Source: Iamia sp. SCSIO 61187 | Lineage (GTDB): Bacteria > Actinomycetota > Acidimicrobiia > Acidimicrobiales > Iamiaceae | Direction of reading: 5' to 3' | DNA length: 64,000 bases | NCBI RefSeq assembly: GCF_019443745.1 | Contig: NZ_CP050948.1 | Span: forward strand, 2,856,001 to 2,920,000 | Shown: positions 49,054 to 58,430 of the stretch, piece by piece | How the letters are laid out: every line of letters begins with the position of its first letter | Position numbering within the stretch: the stretch's first letter is position 1 | Program-made: the position numbers and the translations under genes | Notes under the pieces: model-generated | What the model was told of the DNA's origin: nothing | Databases searched by the model: none | Seen by the model: only the letters and a program-made list of their open reading frames with translations

Positions 49054-50189
49054 ACGTCCTCCGACCCCACCCGCCAGCCCGAGGGCGTCGGCGGCGCCGA
49101 CACCGACACCTCCGACCGGCCCGGTCGGCCGTCGAGCAGGCAGCAGTCGCCGAAGGAGAGGAAGCGGTAGCCGCCGGCCAGGGCCGCCTCGTAGAGCTGG
49201 CGCCACCGGGGCCCCACCAATGCGTCGACCAGGACCAGCAGCGACGAGCGGGGCACGTGGAAGTTGGTCAGCAGGGTGTCGACGAGCGTGGGGCGGACGT
49301 CACCGTGGAGGTAGATGTCCGTGCGGCCCTCGGTCTGGCCCGTCGCCTCGACGGCCTCGAGGGCGCGCAGCGTCGTGGTGCCCACCGCGACGATGCGGCG
49401 CCCGTGGTCGCGGGCCCGGCGGCAGGCGTCGACGACCTCGGGCTCGACGCGGTAGGCCTCGGCGTGCATGGCGTGGTCCTCGACGACCTCGGTGGCGATG
49501 GGGCGGAACGTCCCCAGCCCGACCTGGAGGTCGACCCGCTCGATGCGGACGCCCCGCTCCCGGCAGCCGTCGAGCACCCGCTCGGTCAGGTGGAGCCCCG
49601 CGGTCGGGGCCGCCACCGACCCGGGTCTCCGGGCGTAGACGGTCTGGTAGCGCTCGGCGTCGTCGAGCTCGGCGTGGATGTAGGGCGGCAGCGGCACCTC
49701 GCCCACGGCGTCGAGCGGGGCCTCGTCGCCCAGGCGGACCCGCCGCACCCCGTCGCCCAGGTCGGCCCCGACCTCGATCGTGAGGGGGCCGGCGGACACG
49801 ACCGTGCCCGGCGCGACCCTCCGGCTGGGGCGGACCAGGGCCCGCCACGAGCCGGTCGGCTCCCGCTCGAGCAGGAGGACCTCGACCGCTCCCCCGGTCG
49901 GCTTGGTGGCGTGGAGGCGGGCGGGCAGGACGCGGGTGTCGTTCACCACCAGCACGTCGCCGGGGTCGAGCAGCGCCGGCAGGTCCCGCACACCACGGTG
50001 GTCCGGTGGGGCGAGGGGGCCACGGTCGACCAGCATCCGCGCCGCGTCCCGCGGCTCGACCGGCACCTGGGCGATGCGGTCCTCGGGCAGGTCGTAGGCG
50101 AACGCCTCGACCGCGGTCCCGTCCGTTCTGTCAACCCTGGTGGGGCGTGGAGACGCATGGGGGTTGACAGAAGCGGGAGGGGTGGTCAC
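49050..50189 (-). CDS. queA: S-adenosylmethionine:tRNA ribosyltransferase-isomerase QueA (with palindromic element in its 5' end)
   Basis: A 379-residue enzyme that builds epoxyqueuosine from preQ1-tRNA. Motifs: AYDLPEDRIAQVPVEPRDAARML, VVNDTRVLPARLHATKPTGG, APTAGLHLTERVLDG, VGLGTFRPI, YRVEPE, TNFHVPRSSLLVLVDAL and GYRFLSFGD. GTG 50189 overlaps the stop of the M20 gene (GTGA). No other start lies before the conserved AYDLPED. Codons 6-21 come from the 47-bp palindromic repeat (copy B): SVNPHASPRPTRVDR. The usual protein begins about 5 residues before FAYDLPED. So the repeat is translated in frame and adds about 16 residues. Confidence 0.93.
   Translation of the reverse strand: MTTPPASVNPHASPRPTRVDRTDGTAVEAFAYDLPEDRIAQVPVEPRDAARMLVDRGPLAPPDHRGVRDLPALLDPGDVLVVNDTRVLPARLHATKPTGGAVEVLLLEREPTGSWRALVRPSRRVAPGTVVSAGPLTIEVGADLGDGVRRVRLGDEAPLDAVGEVPLPPYIHAELDDAERYQTVYARRPGSVAAPTAGLHLTERVLDGCRERGVRIERVDLQVGLGTFRPIATEVVEDHAMHAEAYRVEPEVVDACRRARDHGRRIVAVGTTTLRALEAVEATGQTEGRTDIYLHGDVRPTLVDTLLTNFHVPRSSLLVLVDALVGPRWRQLYEAALAGGYRFLSFGDCCLLDGRPGRSEVSVSAPPTPSGWRVGSEDV
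50126..50172. repeat. 47-bp palindromic repeat element, copy B (inside queA)
   Basis: The arms TTCTGTCAACCC (50126-50137) and GGGTTGACAGAA (50161-50172) are a perfect 12-bp inverted repeat. It is the reverse-complement match of copy A at 10637. It lies within codons 6-21 of queA and is open in the reading frame. Confidence 0.88.
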
Positions 50190-51406
50190 GAGGACGCGAC
50201 GGCGAGGGCCTCGAGGGCGGCACCGGCCAGCACCCGGGCCCCGATGGCGATGGCGCCCTCGTCGACGTCGAAGGCGGCGGCGTGGATGTCGGGCCCCTGG
50301 GTGCCGACGGGGCTCACCCCGAGCCGGATGAAGGCGCCGGGCACCCGCTCGAGGAACCACGAGAAGTCCTCGCCCCCGCCGCTCTGCCGGGTGGGCAGCA
50401 CCCCCGACGGGCCGACGACCGCCGTCGCCGCCCGTCCCATCAGCGTGGTGGCCCACGGGTCGTTGTCGACCGGCGGGGCCCCGACCCGGTGGTCGAGCTC
50501 CCACGAGGCGCCGCGGGGCTCCGCGATGCCGGCGATCAGGGCCGGGAGGATCTTGGCCGCGTCCTCCCACCCGGCCCGGCCCGTGGCCCGCAGCGAGCCC
50601 CGGAGCTCGGCCGCGGTCGGGATGACGTTGGCGGCGTCGCCGGCCGCGATCGACCCGAAGGTGAGGTTCACCCCGTCGCGCGGGTCGGTCAGGCGGTCGA
50701 GCGAGGCGGGCAGGTCGGCGGCGAGCCGGCCGGCCACGTTGATCAGGTCGGCGGTCCGGTGGGGGCGGGCGGTGTGGCCGCCGGGTCCGGTGAGGCGGAT
50801 CACGACCATGTCGGTCGCCGAGGTGATGGGGCCGGGCGACAGGCCGACCTGGCCGACCTCGATCTGGGGGTCGCAGTGCAGGGCGAAGACGGCGGTGGCC
50901 CCGTCGATGCGGCCGGCCTCGGCCAGAGGCCGGGCCCCCGACGGGATCGCCTCCTCGGCCGGCTGGAACACCACCCGGACCCGACCCGGGCGCCCGCGCA
51001 GGACCTCGGCCAGGGCGAGGGTCGCCCCCACCCCGGCGGCGACGTGGACGTCGTGGCCGCAGGCGTGGCACACACCGGGCACCGTGGACCGGTAGGGGAC
51101 CTGCTTGACGTCCTGCATCCGCAGGGCGTCGATGTCGGCCCGGAGGGCGACGAGGGGTCCGTCGGTCCCGACCTCGGCGACCAGGCCGGTGGCACCCTCG
51201 CCCGGCGCGACGGCCACCCCGCGGGCGGAGAGCAGGTCGCGCAGCACGGCGGTGGTCCGCACCTCCTCCCACGACGGCTCGGGGTGGGCGTGGAGGTCGC
51301 GCCGCAGGGCGACCAGGTCGGCCTCGACGGCGGTGACGGCGCGCGCCACCCCGGCGTGGTCGATCTCGGCGTCGACGCCGCTCGGTCCCTCCGCGGACTC
51401 GCTCAC
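50186..51406 (-). CDS. M20-family amidohydrolase (peptidase M20D-like)
   Basis: A 406-residue metal-dependent amidohydrolase of the M20D/IAA-amino-acid hydrolase type. The metal site is CHACGHDVHVAAGVG; VVFQPAEEAIPSGAR carries the catalytic Glu; LHCDPQIEVGQVGL and GPGGHTARPHRTADLI mark the dimer domain. The C-terminal zinc His is in FSWFLERVPGAFIRLG. Substrate unknown. GTG 51406 overlaps the stop of the ligase gene (GTGA), and its stop overlaps queA. Confidence 0.9.
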   Translation of the reverse strand: MSESAEGPSGVDAEIDHAGVARAVTAVEADLVALRRDLHAHPEPSWEEVRTTAVLRDLLSARGVAVAPGEGATGLVAEVGTDGPLVALRADIDALRMQDVKQVPYRSTVPGVCHACGHDVHVAAGVGATLALAEVLRGRPGRVRVVFQPAEEAIPSGARPLAEAGRIDGATAVFALHCDPQIEVGQVGLSPGPITSATDMVVIRLTGPGGHTARPHRTADLINVAGRLAADLPASLDRLTDPRDGVNLTFGSIAAGDAANVIPTAAELRGSLRATGRAGWEDAAKILPALIAGIAEPRGASWELDHRVGAPPVDNDPWATTLMGRAATAVVGPSGVLPTRQSGGGEDFSWFLERVPGAFIRLGVSPVGTQGPDIHAAAFDVDEGAIAIGARVLAGAALEALAVASS

Positions 51407-52569
51407 GGGGACGAGAGCAGCACGCCGGGCCGGTCCGACGCCAGCTCGCCGACGAGGAGGTCGACCACCGGCCGCAGGGCCTCGGCCCCCACGGCCCCCT
51501 CGGGCACGACGGCCCGCTGTCGCTCGTAGCTCGCGCCTCCGCTGAGGATCCCGTCGACGCGGGCCAGCTCGGCCTCGCAGCCCAGCCGGGCCGCCACCGG
51601 GGCCATCTCCGACAGGAGGTCGCCGATGGCGGACCGCACCGGCTGCTGGGTGCCCCGGTCGTCGATGATGACGTCGGCGTCGAGGCCGTAGCGCCCGGCG
51701 CGCCACTTGTTCTGGCGCAGGACCCAGTCCTTGTGCCGGGGCAGGGTGAAGCCCCGGTCGACCATGGTGTCGAGGTGGCTCACGAGGCACTGGGCCAGGG
51801 CGGCCACCGCCGTCACCTCGGCCAGGGTGGGGATGCCGTCGCACATCCGCAGCTCGACGGTGCCGAAGTCGGGGTGGGGACGGATGTCCCACCACACCTC
51901 GCGCACCGTGGAGATCGCCTGCGAGGAGACCAGCGTCTCCATGAACTGCTCGAAGTCGTCCCAGCTCTCGATGGGGGCCGGCAGCCCGGCGGTGGGCAGG
52001 CCCTCGAAGATCTTGCTGCGCGACGAGGCCAGGCCGGTGTCGCGGCCCTCCCAGAACGGGCTCGACGCGCTGAGGGCGAGGAAGTGCGGGATGTAGCCGG
52101 CCAGGGCGTTGGCGATGGCGATGGCCTTCTCCGGCGAGCGGATCCCCACGTGGACGTGGACGCCGAAGATCTGGAGTCGGCGCGCCATCCACTGCATCTC
52201 CTGGATGAGCCGGGCGTAGCGGGGGTTGGGGCTGACCTCCTGGTCGTCCCACAACGAGAAGGGGTGGGTGCCCGAGCACATGAGGTCGAGCCCCCGGCGG
52301 TCGGCCGCCTCGGCCACCTCGTCCAGGGTGGCCTGGAGGTCGTGGCGGGCCTCGTCGACCGTGGTGCAGACGCCGGTGATGATCTCGACGGTGCACTCGA
52401 ACAGCTCGTGCTTGGCCTTGGGGTGCTCCCCGTCGGGGTGGGGCGCGCCGATCTCGGCCAGCATCTCGGTCGCGGCGCTGGCCAGCTGGCCGGTGGCGCG
52501 ATCGACGACCTCGAGCTCGACCTCGATCCCGAGGCTGGGCCCGGGCGAGCTGTTGAAGTCGATGTCCAC
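51403..52569 (-). CDS. YbdK-family carboxylate-amine ligase (glutamate-cysteine ligase 2-like)
   Basis: A 388-residue member of the GCS2 family. N-terminal SLGIEVELEVVDRATGQL, ECTVEIITGVC, CSGTHPFSLW, QIFGVHVHVGIRS and EVWWDIRPHPDFGTVELRMCDG are family signatures with the Glu residues that bind metal-ATP. YbdK-like enzymes have weak glutamate-cysteine ligase activity; physiological role in a mycothiol producer is unclear. GTG 52569 has GAAGGA about 9 bp upstream. It starts the operon ligase - M20 - queA - tgt. Confidence 0.85.
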   Translation of the reverse strand: MDIDFNSSPGPSLGIEVELEVVDRATGQLASAATEMLAEIGAPHPDGEHPKAKHELFECTVEIITGVCTTVDEARHDLQATLDEVAEAADRRGLDLMCSGTHPFSLWDDQEVSPNPRYARLIQEMQWMARRLQIFGVHVHVGIRSPEKAIAIANALAGYIPHFLALSASSPFWEGRDTGLASSRSKIFEGLPTAGLPAPIESWDDFEQFMETLVSSQAISTVREVWWDIRPHPDFGTVELRMCDGIPTLAEVTAVAALAQCLVSHLDTMVDRGFTLPRHKDWVLRQNKWRAGRYGLDADVIIDDRGTQQPVRSAIGDLLSEMAPVAARLGCEAELARVDGILSGGASYERQRAVVPEGAVGAEALRPVVDLLVGELASDRPGVLLSSP

Positions 52570-52639
52570 CGGCGCATCCTTCCACCCGGCGCCGGACCCA
52601 AGCGCGGTCAGGTCTCTGCCGTCGCTCTGGGAGCCGGTC

Positions 52640-53728
52640 TCAGCCGAACAAGCCGGGGGGTGGGGCGTCGTCACCGCCGGGGGCACCGCGGGGCGGGACC
52701 CGTCCGGCGTGGGCCCAGGCCGCGGCGGTGGCGACCCGGCCCCGGGGGGTGCGCATGAGCAGGCCCTCGCGGATGAGGAACGGCTCGTGGACGTCCTCGA
52801 CCGTCTCGGTGGGCTCGGCCACGCTGATGGCGAGGGTCGACAGCCCGACCGGCCCGCCACCGAAGCGGCCGCAGAGCGCCTCGAGCAGGGCCCGGTCGAT
52901 CTTGTCGAGGCCCCGCTCGTCGACGCCGAAGGTCGCCAGCCCGGCCTTGGCCGTGTCGAGGTCGACGACGCCGGTGCCCCGGACGTCGGCGAAGTCCCGC
53001 ACCCGGCGCAGCAGCCGGTTGGCGATCCGGGGCGTGCCCCGGGCCCGGCGGGCGATCTCGTGGGCGCCCTCCGGGTCGACCTCGACGTCGAGGATGCCGG
53101 CGGCCCGCACGACGATCGCCTCCAGGTCCTCGGGCTCGTAGAAGTCGAGCCGGGCGACCAGGCCGAAGCGGTCGCGCAGCGGGCCGGTGATGAGGCCGGT
53201 GCGGGTGGTGGCCCCGACCAGGGTGAAGCGGGGGACGTCGATGCGGATCGTGCGGGCCGCCGGCCCCTTGCCCAGCACGATGTCGACGGCGAAGTCCTCC
53301 ATCGCCGGGTACAGCACCTCCTCGACGGCGCGGGAGAGCCGGTGGATCTCGTCGATGAAGAGCACGTCGCCGTCGGTGAGCTGGCTGAGGATGGCGGCCA
53401 GGTCGCCGGCCCGCTCCAGCGCCGGGCCCGAGGTGACGTGCAGGGCGACGTCGACCTCGGTGGCCACGATCCCGGCCAGGGTGGTCTTGCCCAGGCCCGG
53501 GGGTCCGGCGAAGAGGAGGTGGTCGGCGGCCTGGCCCCGGCGCCGGGCCGCCTCCAGGATGATGTGCAGGTGCTCCTTGAGCTCGGCCTGCCCGACGAAG
53601 TCCTCCAGGCGCCGCGGCCGGAGCCCGGCCTCGGCCGCCTCGTCGCCGGGGACGGGCTCGGGGGCCAGCACCTCGTCGTCGTCCGACGGCCCCAGATCGT
53701 CGGGCCCGAGCAGCTCCTCGCGGGCCAT
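52640..53728 (-). CDS. ruvB: Holliday junction helicase motor subunit RuvB
   Basis: A 362-residue AAA+ motor that migrates Holliday junctions with RuvA. Motifs: [19 protein letters not shown], Walker [16 protein letters not shown], Walker [57 protein letters not shown] and the winged-helix GPVGLSTLA. The ATG overlaps the ruvA stop by one base. It ends ruvC-ruvA-ruvB, 70 bp before the ligase gene. Confidence 0.97.
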   Translation of the reverse strand: MAREELLGPDDLGPSDDDEVLAPEPVPGDEAAEAGLRPRRLEDFVGQAELKEHLHIILEAARRRGQAADHLLFAGPPGLGKTTLAGIVATEVDVALHVTSGPALERAGDLAAILSQLTDGDVLFIDEIHRLSRAVEEVLYPAMEDFAVDIVLGKGPAARTIRIDVPRFTLVGATTRTGLITGPLRDRFGLVARLDFYEPEDLEAIVVRAAGILDVEVDPEGAHEIARRARGTPRIANRLLRRVRDFADVRGTGVVDLDTAKAGLATFGVDERGLDKIDRALLEALCGRFGGGPVGLSTLAISVAEPTETVEDVHEPFLIREGLLMRTPRGRVATAAAWAHAGRVPPRGAPGGDDAPPPGLFG

Positions 53729-54357
53729 CAGCGCCGGGACACCATCTGCCGCAGGGCCACGCTGACCAGGGTGGACACGTCGTCGCCGTCGGGCAGGCCG
53801 CGGGTGGCCTCGGCGACCTCCTCGGGCGTGTAGCCGAGGGCGGCCAGGGCGTCGCGCACGTCGGCCCGGACCGACCCGCTCGACGGCGCGCCCCCGGTCG
53901 TGGGCCCGGCGGCGGCCACCGCGGCCCCGACGTCACCGGCCGGCAGCTCGAGCCGGCTCTTGAGCTCGACCAGCAGGCGCGCCGCCGTCTTCTTGCCCAC
54001 CCCGGGCACCAGGCAGAGGGCGGACACGTCGTCGTCGGCCAGGACCCGCCGCAGGGCCAGCGGCTCGTGGATCGAGAGGATGGCCAGCGCCAGGGCGGGG
54101 CCCACGCCGTGGGCCGAGATCAGGGCCTCGAAGGTGACCCGCTCGTCGCGGGTGGCGAAGCCGTAGAGGACCTGGGCGTCCTCGCGGACGTGGTGGTGGG
54201 TCCACACCCGCACCTCGGCCCCGATGTCGCCCAGCAGGGCGGCGGTGGCCGGGCCGGCCTGGACCCGGTAGCCCACGCCCCCCACCTCGACCAGCAGCTC
54301 GCCGTCGGGGGTGCGCTCGAGGAGGGTGCCCCGCAGCGATCCGATCATCCCAGGCAT
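53728..54357 (-). CDS. ruvA: Holliday junction DNA-binding protein RuvA
   Basis: A 209-residue protein that binds four-way junctions and loads RuvB. Motifs: [42 protein letters not shown] and the two HhH motifs [14 protein letters not shown] and [16 protein letters not shown]. The C-terminal domain has the RuvB-contact pattern [15 protein letters not shown] 54357 is preferred over 54348 because GAGGAG lies 5 bp upstream. Confidence 0.95.
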   Translation of the reverse strand: MPGMIGSLRGTLLERTPDGELLVEVGGVGYRVQAGPATAALLGDIGAEVRVWTHHHVREDAQVLYGFATRDERVTFEALISAHGVGPALALAILSIHEPLALRRVLADDDVSALCLVPGVGKKTAARLLVELKSRLELPAGDVGAAVAAAGPTTGGAPSSGSVRADVRDALAALGYTPEEVAEATRGLPDGDDVSTLVSVALRQMVSRR

Positions 54358-54376
54358 GGTTGCTCCTCGTGCGGGG

Positions 54377-54883
54377 TCAGGGGCGGCCGGCGCCGAGGGC
54401 GGCGCGGGCCAGGGGCGAGTGGGCCAGGTGGCACAGGGCGAGGGCGGCGGCGTCGGCGGCATCGGCCGGCTCGGGGACCCGGTCCAGGCCCAGCAGGGTC
54501 TGGACCATCCGCCCGACCTGGTCCTTGTCGGCCCGGCCGTCGCCGGCCACGGCCTGCTTCACCTGGGTGGGCGTGTACTGGACGACCTGGGCGCCGGCGC
54601 GGTGGGCGGCGGCCATGGCCAGACCGCTGGCCTGGCCGGTGGCCATGGCCGAGCGCACGTTGACCTGGAAGAACACCTGCTCGACGGCGACCACCGCGGG
54701 CCGCGTCTCGTCCAGCAGGGCGACGATCTCGGCCTGGAGCTCGGCCAGCCGGGCCGGCAGGGGCGCCTGCGCGTCGGTGCGGATCACGCCGATGGCTCGC
54801 GCCCGGGACCGGCCCCGCGGGACGGCCTCGACGCAGGCGTAGCCGCACCGCGACAGCCCGGGATCGATGCCGAGGACGAACAT
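54377..54883 (-). CDS. ruvC: Holliday junction resolvase RuvC
   Basis: A 168-residue RNase H-like nuclease that cuts Holliday junctions. Motifs: VLGIDPGLSRCGYACVE (first Asp), VEQVFFQVNVRSAMATGQA, TPTQVKQAVAGDGRADKDQV and DAADAAALALCHL (last acidic residues). ATG 54883 has TAGGCT 8 bp upstream. It leads ruvC-ruvA-ruvB, which processes the junctions together. Confidence 0.96.
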   Translation of the reverse strand: MFVLGIDPGLSRCGYACVEAVPRGRSRARAIGVIRTDAQAPLPARLAELQAEIVALLDETRPAVVAVEQVFFQVNVRSAMATGQASGLAMAAAHRAGAQVVQYTPTQVKQAVAGDGRADKDQVGRMVQTLLGLDRVPEPADAADAAALALCHLAHSPLARAALGAGRP

Positions 54884-54891
54884 GGGTTCGG

Positions 54892-54897
54892 AGCCTA
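54892..54897 (-). promoter_or_regulatory. Putative -10 box of ruvC-ruvA-ruvB
   Basis: TAGGCT (minus) 8 bp before the ruvC ATG; fits the short-leader pattern. Confidence 0.45.
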
Positions 54898-55067
54898 GGC
54901 GGTCGCCCGGCGCGCCGAGCGCACCCCGGCCCGGGCGGATCCCGACCGGGCCACGGGCGGCGCACCGATGCCGCGTGACCCGACGGCGCCCGACCGGCCG
55001 GCGGCCCCCGGGCCTCCCACCTCCCCGTCCCTCACGAACGGGGGCACGACGACCGATGAGGGACGGG

Positions 55068-56162
55068 ATGGCCCCGCCCGACCAGCCCCTCACCTCCGCC
55101 GCGCCCGCCGAGCCCGTGGTGCTCCTCGAGCACATCTCCCGGCGCTTCGCGCGCGTCGAGGCCCTGCGGGACCTGAGCCTGCGCGTCGACCGGGGGACGA
55201 TCACCGTGCTCCTCGGCCCGAACGGGGCCGGCAAGACGACCGCCATCCGGATGATCACCGGGGCGCTCGGCGTCCACAGCGGCACCGTGCGGGTGTTCGG
55301 CCTCGACCCCGACGACAAGGTCCAGGGCCAGGAGGTGCGTCGCCGCTGCGGTGTGGTCTCGGCCAAGCCGGCGCTGTACGACCGGCTCTCGGGCTTCGAC
55401 AACCTGCGCTACGCGGCCGAGCTCTACGGGCTGGGCTGGACCGACGAGACCAAGGAGCGGGTGGTCGAGGCGGCGACCCGCTTCGGCATCCAGGGCAGCC
55501 TCGACGCCCAGGTCGGCGGCTACTCGACGGGCATGAAGACCCGGCTGGCCCTGTCCCGCTCGGTGCTCCACCGCCCCGACCTGCTGCTGTTCGACGAGCC
55601 CACCTCCGGCCTCGACCCCGAGTCGAGCCAGGCCGTCCTCAAGCTCATCAAGGACATGGCCGCCGACGGCACCACCGTCGTCATGTGCACCCACCTCCTG
55701 CTCGAGGCCGAGGGCCTCGCCGAGCAGGTCGTCGTCATGGAGGCCGGCCAGGACATCGCGGCCGGCCCGCCCGACGACCTGATCCGCCGCTACTGGCCCG
55801 ACGACACCGTCCGCCTCGGCGTCGAGGACCCCGCCATGCTCGACGACCTCTCCTCGCTCCCCGGCGTCCGCCGGGTGGTCCCGGTCCCCGACGTCCCCGC
55901 CGAGGTCGACGTCGACATCGACCACCTCCAGCGGGTCCCCGAGGTGGTGCTCGCCCTCACCACCCGCGGCGCCCGGCTGACCAAGGTGGCCCCGCACGAG
56001 CGCTCCCTCGAGGAGCTGTACTTCGCGGTCCGTCGTCCGCACCTGGCGACCGGCGACGCCGACGCCCTCGGTCGCGACGACGCCCCCCACCCCCTCGCGG
56101 TGGCCCCGCCGCCCGACGCTGTCGCCCAGGCGCAGCACCCTGCCCAGGAGGCATCGGTCTGA
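55068..56162 (+). CDS. ABC transporter ATP-binding protein
   Basis: A 364-residue ATPase. Walker A is LLGPNGAGKTTAIRMITG, the ABC signature GGYSTGMKTRLALSRSVL, Walker B LLLFDEPTSGLDPESS, and the H-loop VMCTHLLLEAEGLAEQ. The C-terminal 100 residues are a DUF4162-like domain (RRVVPVPDVPAEVDVDI). It pairs with the permease that overlaps by one base. ATG 55068 has GAGG 6-10 bp upstream; ATG 55056 is also in frame. An exporter of ABC-2 type is likely; substrate unknown. Confidence 0.93.
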   Translation: MAPPDQPLTSAAPAEPVVLLEHISRRFARVEALRDLSLRVDRGTITVLLGPNGAGKTTAIRMITGALGVHSGTVRVFGLDPDDKVQGQEVRRRCGVVSAKPALYDRLSGFDNLRYAAELYGLGWTDETKERVVEAATRFGIQGSLDAQVGGYSTGMKTRLALSRSVLHRPDLLLFDEPTSGLDPESSQAVLKLIKDMAADGTTVVMCTHLLLEAEGLAEQVVVMEAGQDIAAGPPDDLIRRYWPDDTVRLGVEDPAMLDDLSSLPGVRRVVPVPDVPAEVDVDIDHLQRVPEVVLALTTRGARLTKVAPHERSLEELYFAVRRPHLATGDADALGRDDAPHPLAVAPPPDAVAQAQHPAQEASV

Positions 56163-56986
56163 TGGACCTCAAGCGCGTCCGCATCGTGGTCCGGACCGAG
56201 CTCAAGCAGCTCGCCCAGGCCAAGGACTTCTGGTTCCCGATGGTGATCCTCGGGAGCCTCTTCTTCGTCGTCGTCCCGACCGTCCTGTTCCTGACGATCA
56301 CCCAGATCGGCGACGTCCAGGTCGTGGACAAGGTGTCCCGCGCCATCGACGTCCTGCCCCAGTCGACCCAGCAGGCGATCCCCGACGCGTCACCCGCCGG
56401 GCGGACCTCCTACGCCCTGGCCGTGTTCCTGCTGGCGCCGGTGGCGATCGTCGTGCCCCTCACCATCTCGACCGCGGTCGGCGCCGCCAGCCTCGTCGGC
56501 GAGCGCGAGAGGGGCACCGGCGAGTTCCTGGCCCACTCCCCCGCCGCCGCCCGCGAGATCTACCTGGGCAAGGTCATCGCCAGCATCATCCCCGGCTACA
56601 TCACCACCTTCGTCGGGTTCGGCGCCTACTCGCTGATCGTCAACCTGCTCGTCGGCCCCGAGGTGGGCGGCTGGTTCTTCCCGACCGGCCAGTGGTGGGT
56701 CATGGTGCTGTGGGTCCTGCCGCCGTTCCTGGCCATCACGCTGTCGATCGTCCTGCGCCTCTCGGCCCGGGTGAAGTCCACCGCCGCCGCCCAGCAGGCG
56801 TCGGGCCTGGTGACGCTGCCGCTGATCGGCATCGCCTACGGCCAGGCCACCGGCTCGCTCTTCGGCGCCGCCTCGCTGGGGCTGTACATGGGCGCCCTCG
56901 CCTGGCTCGTCGCCCTGGTCTCGCTCTCCCGCGGCATGCAGAAGGTCCAGCGCTCCCGCCTCCTCGGCGTCGCCGACGGCATCTGA
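56162..56986 (+). CDS. ABC-2 type transporter permease
   Basis: A 274-residue membrane protein with about six helices (FPMVILGSLFFVVVPTVLFL; VFLLAPVAIVVPLTISTAVGA; GLVTLPLIGIAYG; LYMGALAWLVALVSLS). The cytoplasmic loop GERERGTGEFLAHSPAAAREIYLGK is typical of NatB/ABC-2 permeases. Start ATG overlaps the ATPase stop by one base (TGATG), so translation is coupled. Substrate unknown. Confidence 0.9.
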   Translation: MDLKRVRIVVRTELKQLAQAKDFWFPMVILGSLFFVVVPTVLFLTITQIGDVQVVDKVSRAIDVLPQSTQQAIPDASPAGRTSYALAVFLLAPVAIVVPLTISTAVGAASLVGERERGTGEFLAHSPAAAREIYLGKVIASIIPGYITTFVGFGAYSLIVNLLVGPEVGGWFFPTGQWWVMVLWVLPPFLAITLSIVLRLSARVKSTAAAQQASGLVTLPLIGIAYGQATGSLFGAASLGLYMGALAWLVALVSLSRGMQKVQRSRLLGVADGI

Positions 56987-57098
56987 GCCCGACCCAGCAC
57001 GGACCTGCACCGCATGGGTGCACATCCGAGTCGAGGACGGACGGCGAGGCCCTGGGCCGGGGACGACGCGTCGGTGAGCGCCGGGGCCGGCTGGCCGC

Positions 57099-57833
57099 TC
57101 AGGCCGGCTTCTGCCAGACCGACACGTGCGAGGGGCTGTCGGCGGTGAACGGCGCCCGCGTCCAGTCGGCCCACCGATGGCGCAGCTCGAGCCCGGCCAG
57201 GCGCGCCATCAGGTCGAGCTCCGAGGGCCACACGAAGCGGAACGGCGTCCGGACCTCGCGCGCCCCGGAGCCGTCGGCCACGAAGTGGTGGGAGACGGCG
57301 TGCTGGGCGACGAGATCGTCGTAGCGATCGATGCCGACGTAGCCGGGGGCGTGGGCGAACACGACCGCATCGTGGCCCGGGACGAGCCGGCGGAGGTCCG
57401 GGACACCGACCTCGACCACGAAGCGGCCCCCGGGCTCGAGGTGGGCGGCGGCGGTGGCGAAGCACGCGACCTGCCGGTCCTGGGTCTCGAGGTTCCCGAT
57501 CGTGTTGTAGACGAGGTACACCAGCCGATGCGTCCGCCCGACGCGCACCGTGGCGATGTCGCCGATGGTGACGGAGACGGCATCGCCCCCCGGCTTGGCC
57601 CACAGGCGGGCCACCATGTCGGGCGACAGGTCGACGCCGCTGACCGGCACGCCGCGGGCGGCGAGCGGCAGGGCGACCCGCCCGGTCCCGATGGCCAGCT
57701 CGAGGGCGGCGCCGTCGCCGGCCAGGTGAGCGAGGAGGTCCACGGTCGGGCCGAGCACCTCGGGCGAGCCCATCGCTCCGAGCGTGGCGTCGTAGCGAGC
57801 CGCGACCTCGCCGGCGAAGTGATCGTCGAGCAC
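57099..57833 (-). CDS. Class I SAM-dependent methyltransferase
   Basis: A 244-residue methyltransferase. ALELAIGTGRVALPLAARG is SAM motif I, VSGVDLSPDMVARL motif II, and HLVYLVYNTIGNL-like RLVYLVYNTIGNLETQ and HLEPGGRFVVEVGVPD complete the fold. Substrate unknown. GTG 57833 is preferred because the fold starts LDDHFAGEVAARYD. A TTG at 57869 is the other choice. It stands alone, convergent with the ABC permease. Confidence 0.8.
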   Translation of the reverse strand: MLDDHFAGEVAARYDATLGAMGSPEVLGPTVDLLAHLAGDGAALELAIGTGRVALPLAARGVPVSGVDLSPDMVARLWAKPGGDAVSVTIGDIATVRVGRTHRLVYLVYNTIGNLETQDRQVACFATAAAHLEPGGRFVVEVGVPDLRRLVPGHDAVVFAHAPGYVGIDRYDDLVAQHAVSHHFVADGSGAREVRTPFRFVWPSELDLMARLAGLELRHRWADWTRAPFTADSPSHVSVWQKPA

Positions 57834-57929
57834 GGCCGGACCGTCACACGCGGCGCCGCCGCGCTCCAAGCGAGTTCCGAGCCGAGCGAAGGGCCCGGCC
57901 CATCGCGGCGGTGGGCGAAGGGCGGCGAC

Positions 57930-58430
57930 CTACGACGCGGTCATGGCCGCGACGGCGGCGACGATCTCCTCGCTGGGCTGGAAGGAGAGGCCGGCGACGG
58001 CACGGTGGATCCACCCGACGGTGCCGTCGGGGGCGATGACGAACACCGACCGCCGGTAGAAGCCGAGCGGGCCGACGATGCCGTAGCGGAGGCCGACGGC
58101 CTTGTCCTCGTCGGCCAGCAGCGGGAAGGCGAAGCCCCCGTGGTCGGCGGCGAAGGCCTCGTGGCTCTCGACCGACTGCGGGCTCATCGCCAGCACCTGG
58201 GCGCCGACGTCGGCGAAGGTGGCGATCTCGTCGGTGTAGGTGACGAGCTGGCGGGTGCAGACGGGGGTCCCGTCGCCCGGGTAGAAGACGAGCACCACGG
58301 GCTGGCCCCGGAGCTCCGAGAGCGACCAGGTCCGGACCTCACCTCCCTCGACGCCCGGGAGGGTGAAGTCGGGGGCCACGTCGCCCACCTTGGGCCCGGC
58401 GACCACGGGTCGCGGGGTCACCACGCTCAC
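57930..58430 (-). CDS. Peroxiredoxin (AhpC/TSA, Bcp-like)
   Basis: A 166-residue thiol peroxidase: VGDVAPDFTLPGVEGG, then VVLVFYPGDGTPVCTRQL with the peroxidatic Cys in the PxxxTxxC context, and QVLAMSPQSVESHEAFA. It reduces hydroperoxides. GTG 58430 overlaps the yebC stop by 4 bp, so it is coupled to yebC in the pdxS-pdxT-yebC-peroxiredoxin run. Confidence 0.9.
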   Translation of the reverse strand: MSVVTPRPVVAGPKVGDVAPDFTLPGVEGGEVRTWSLSELRGQPVVLVFYPGDGTPVCTRQLVTYTDEIATFADVGAQVLAMSPQSVESHEAFAADHGGFAFPLLADEDKAVGLRYGIVGPLGFYRRSVFVIAPDGTVGWIHRAVAGLSFQPSEEIVAAVAAMTAS

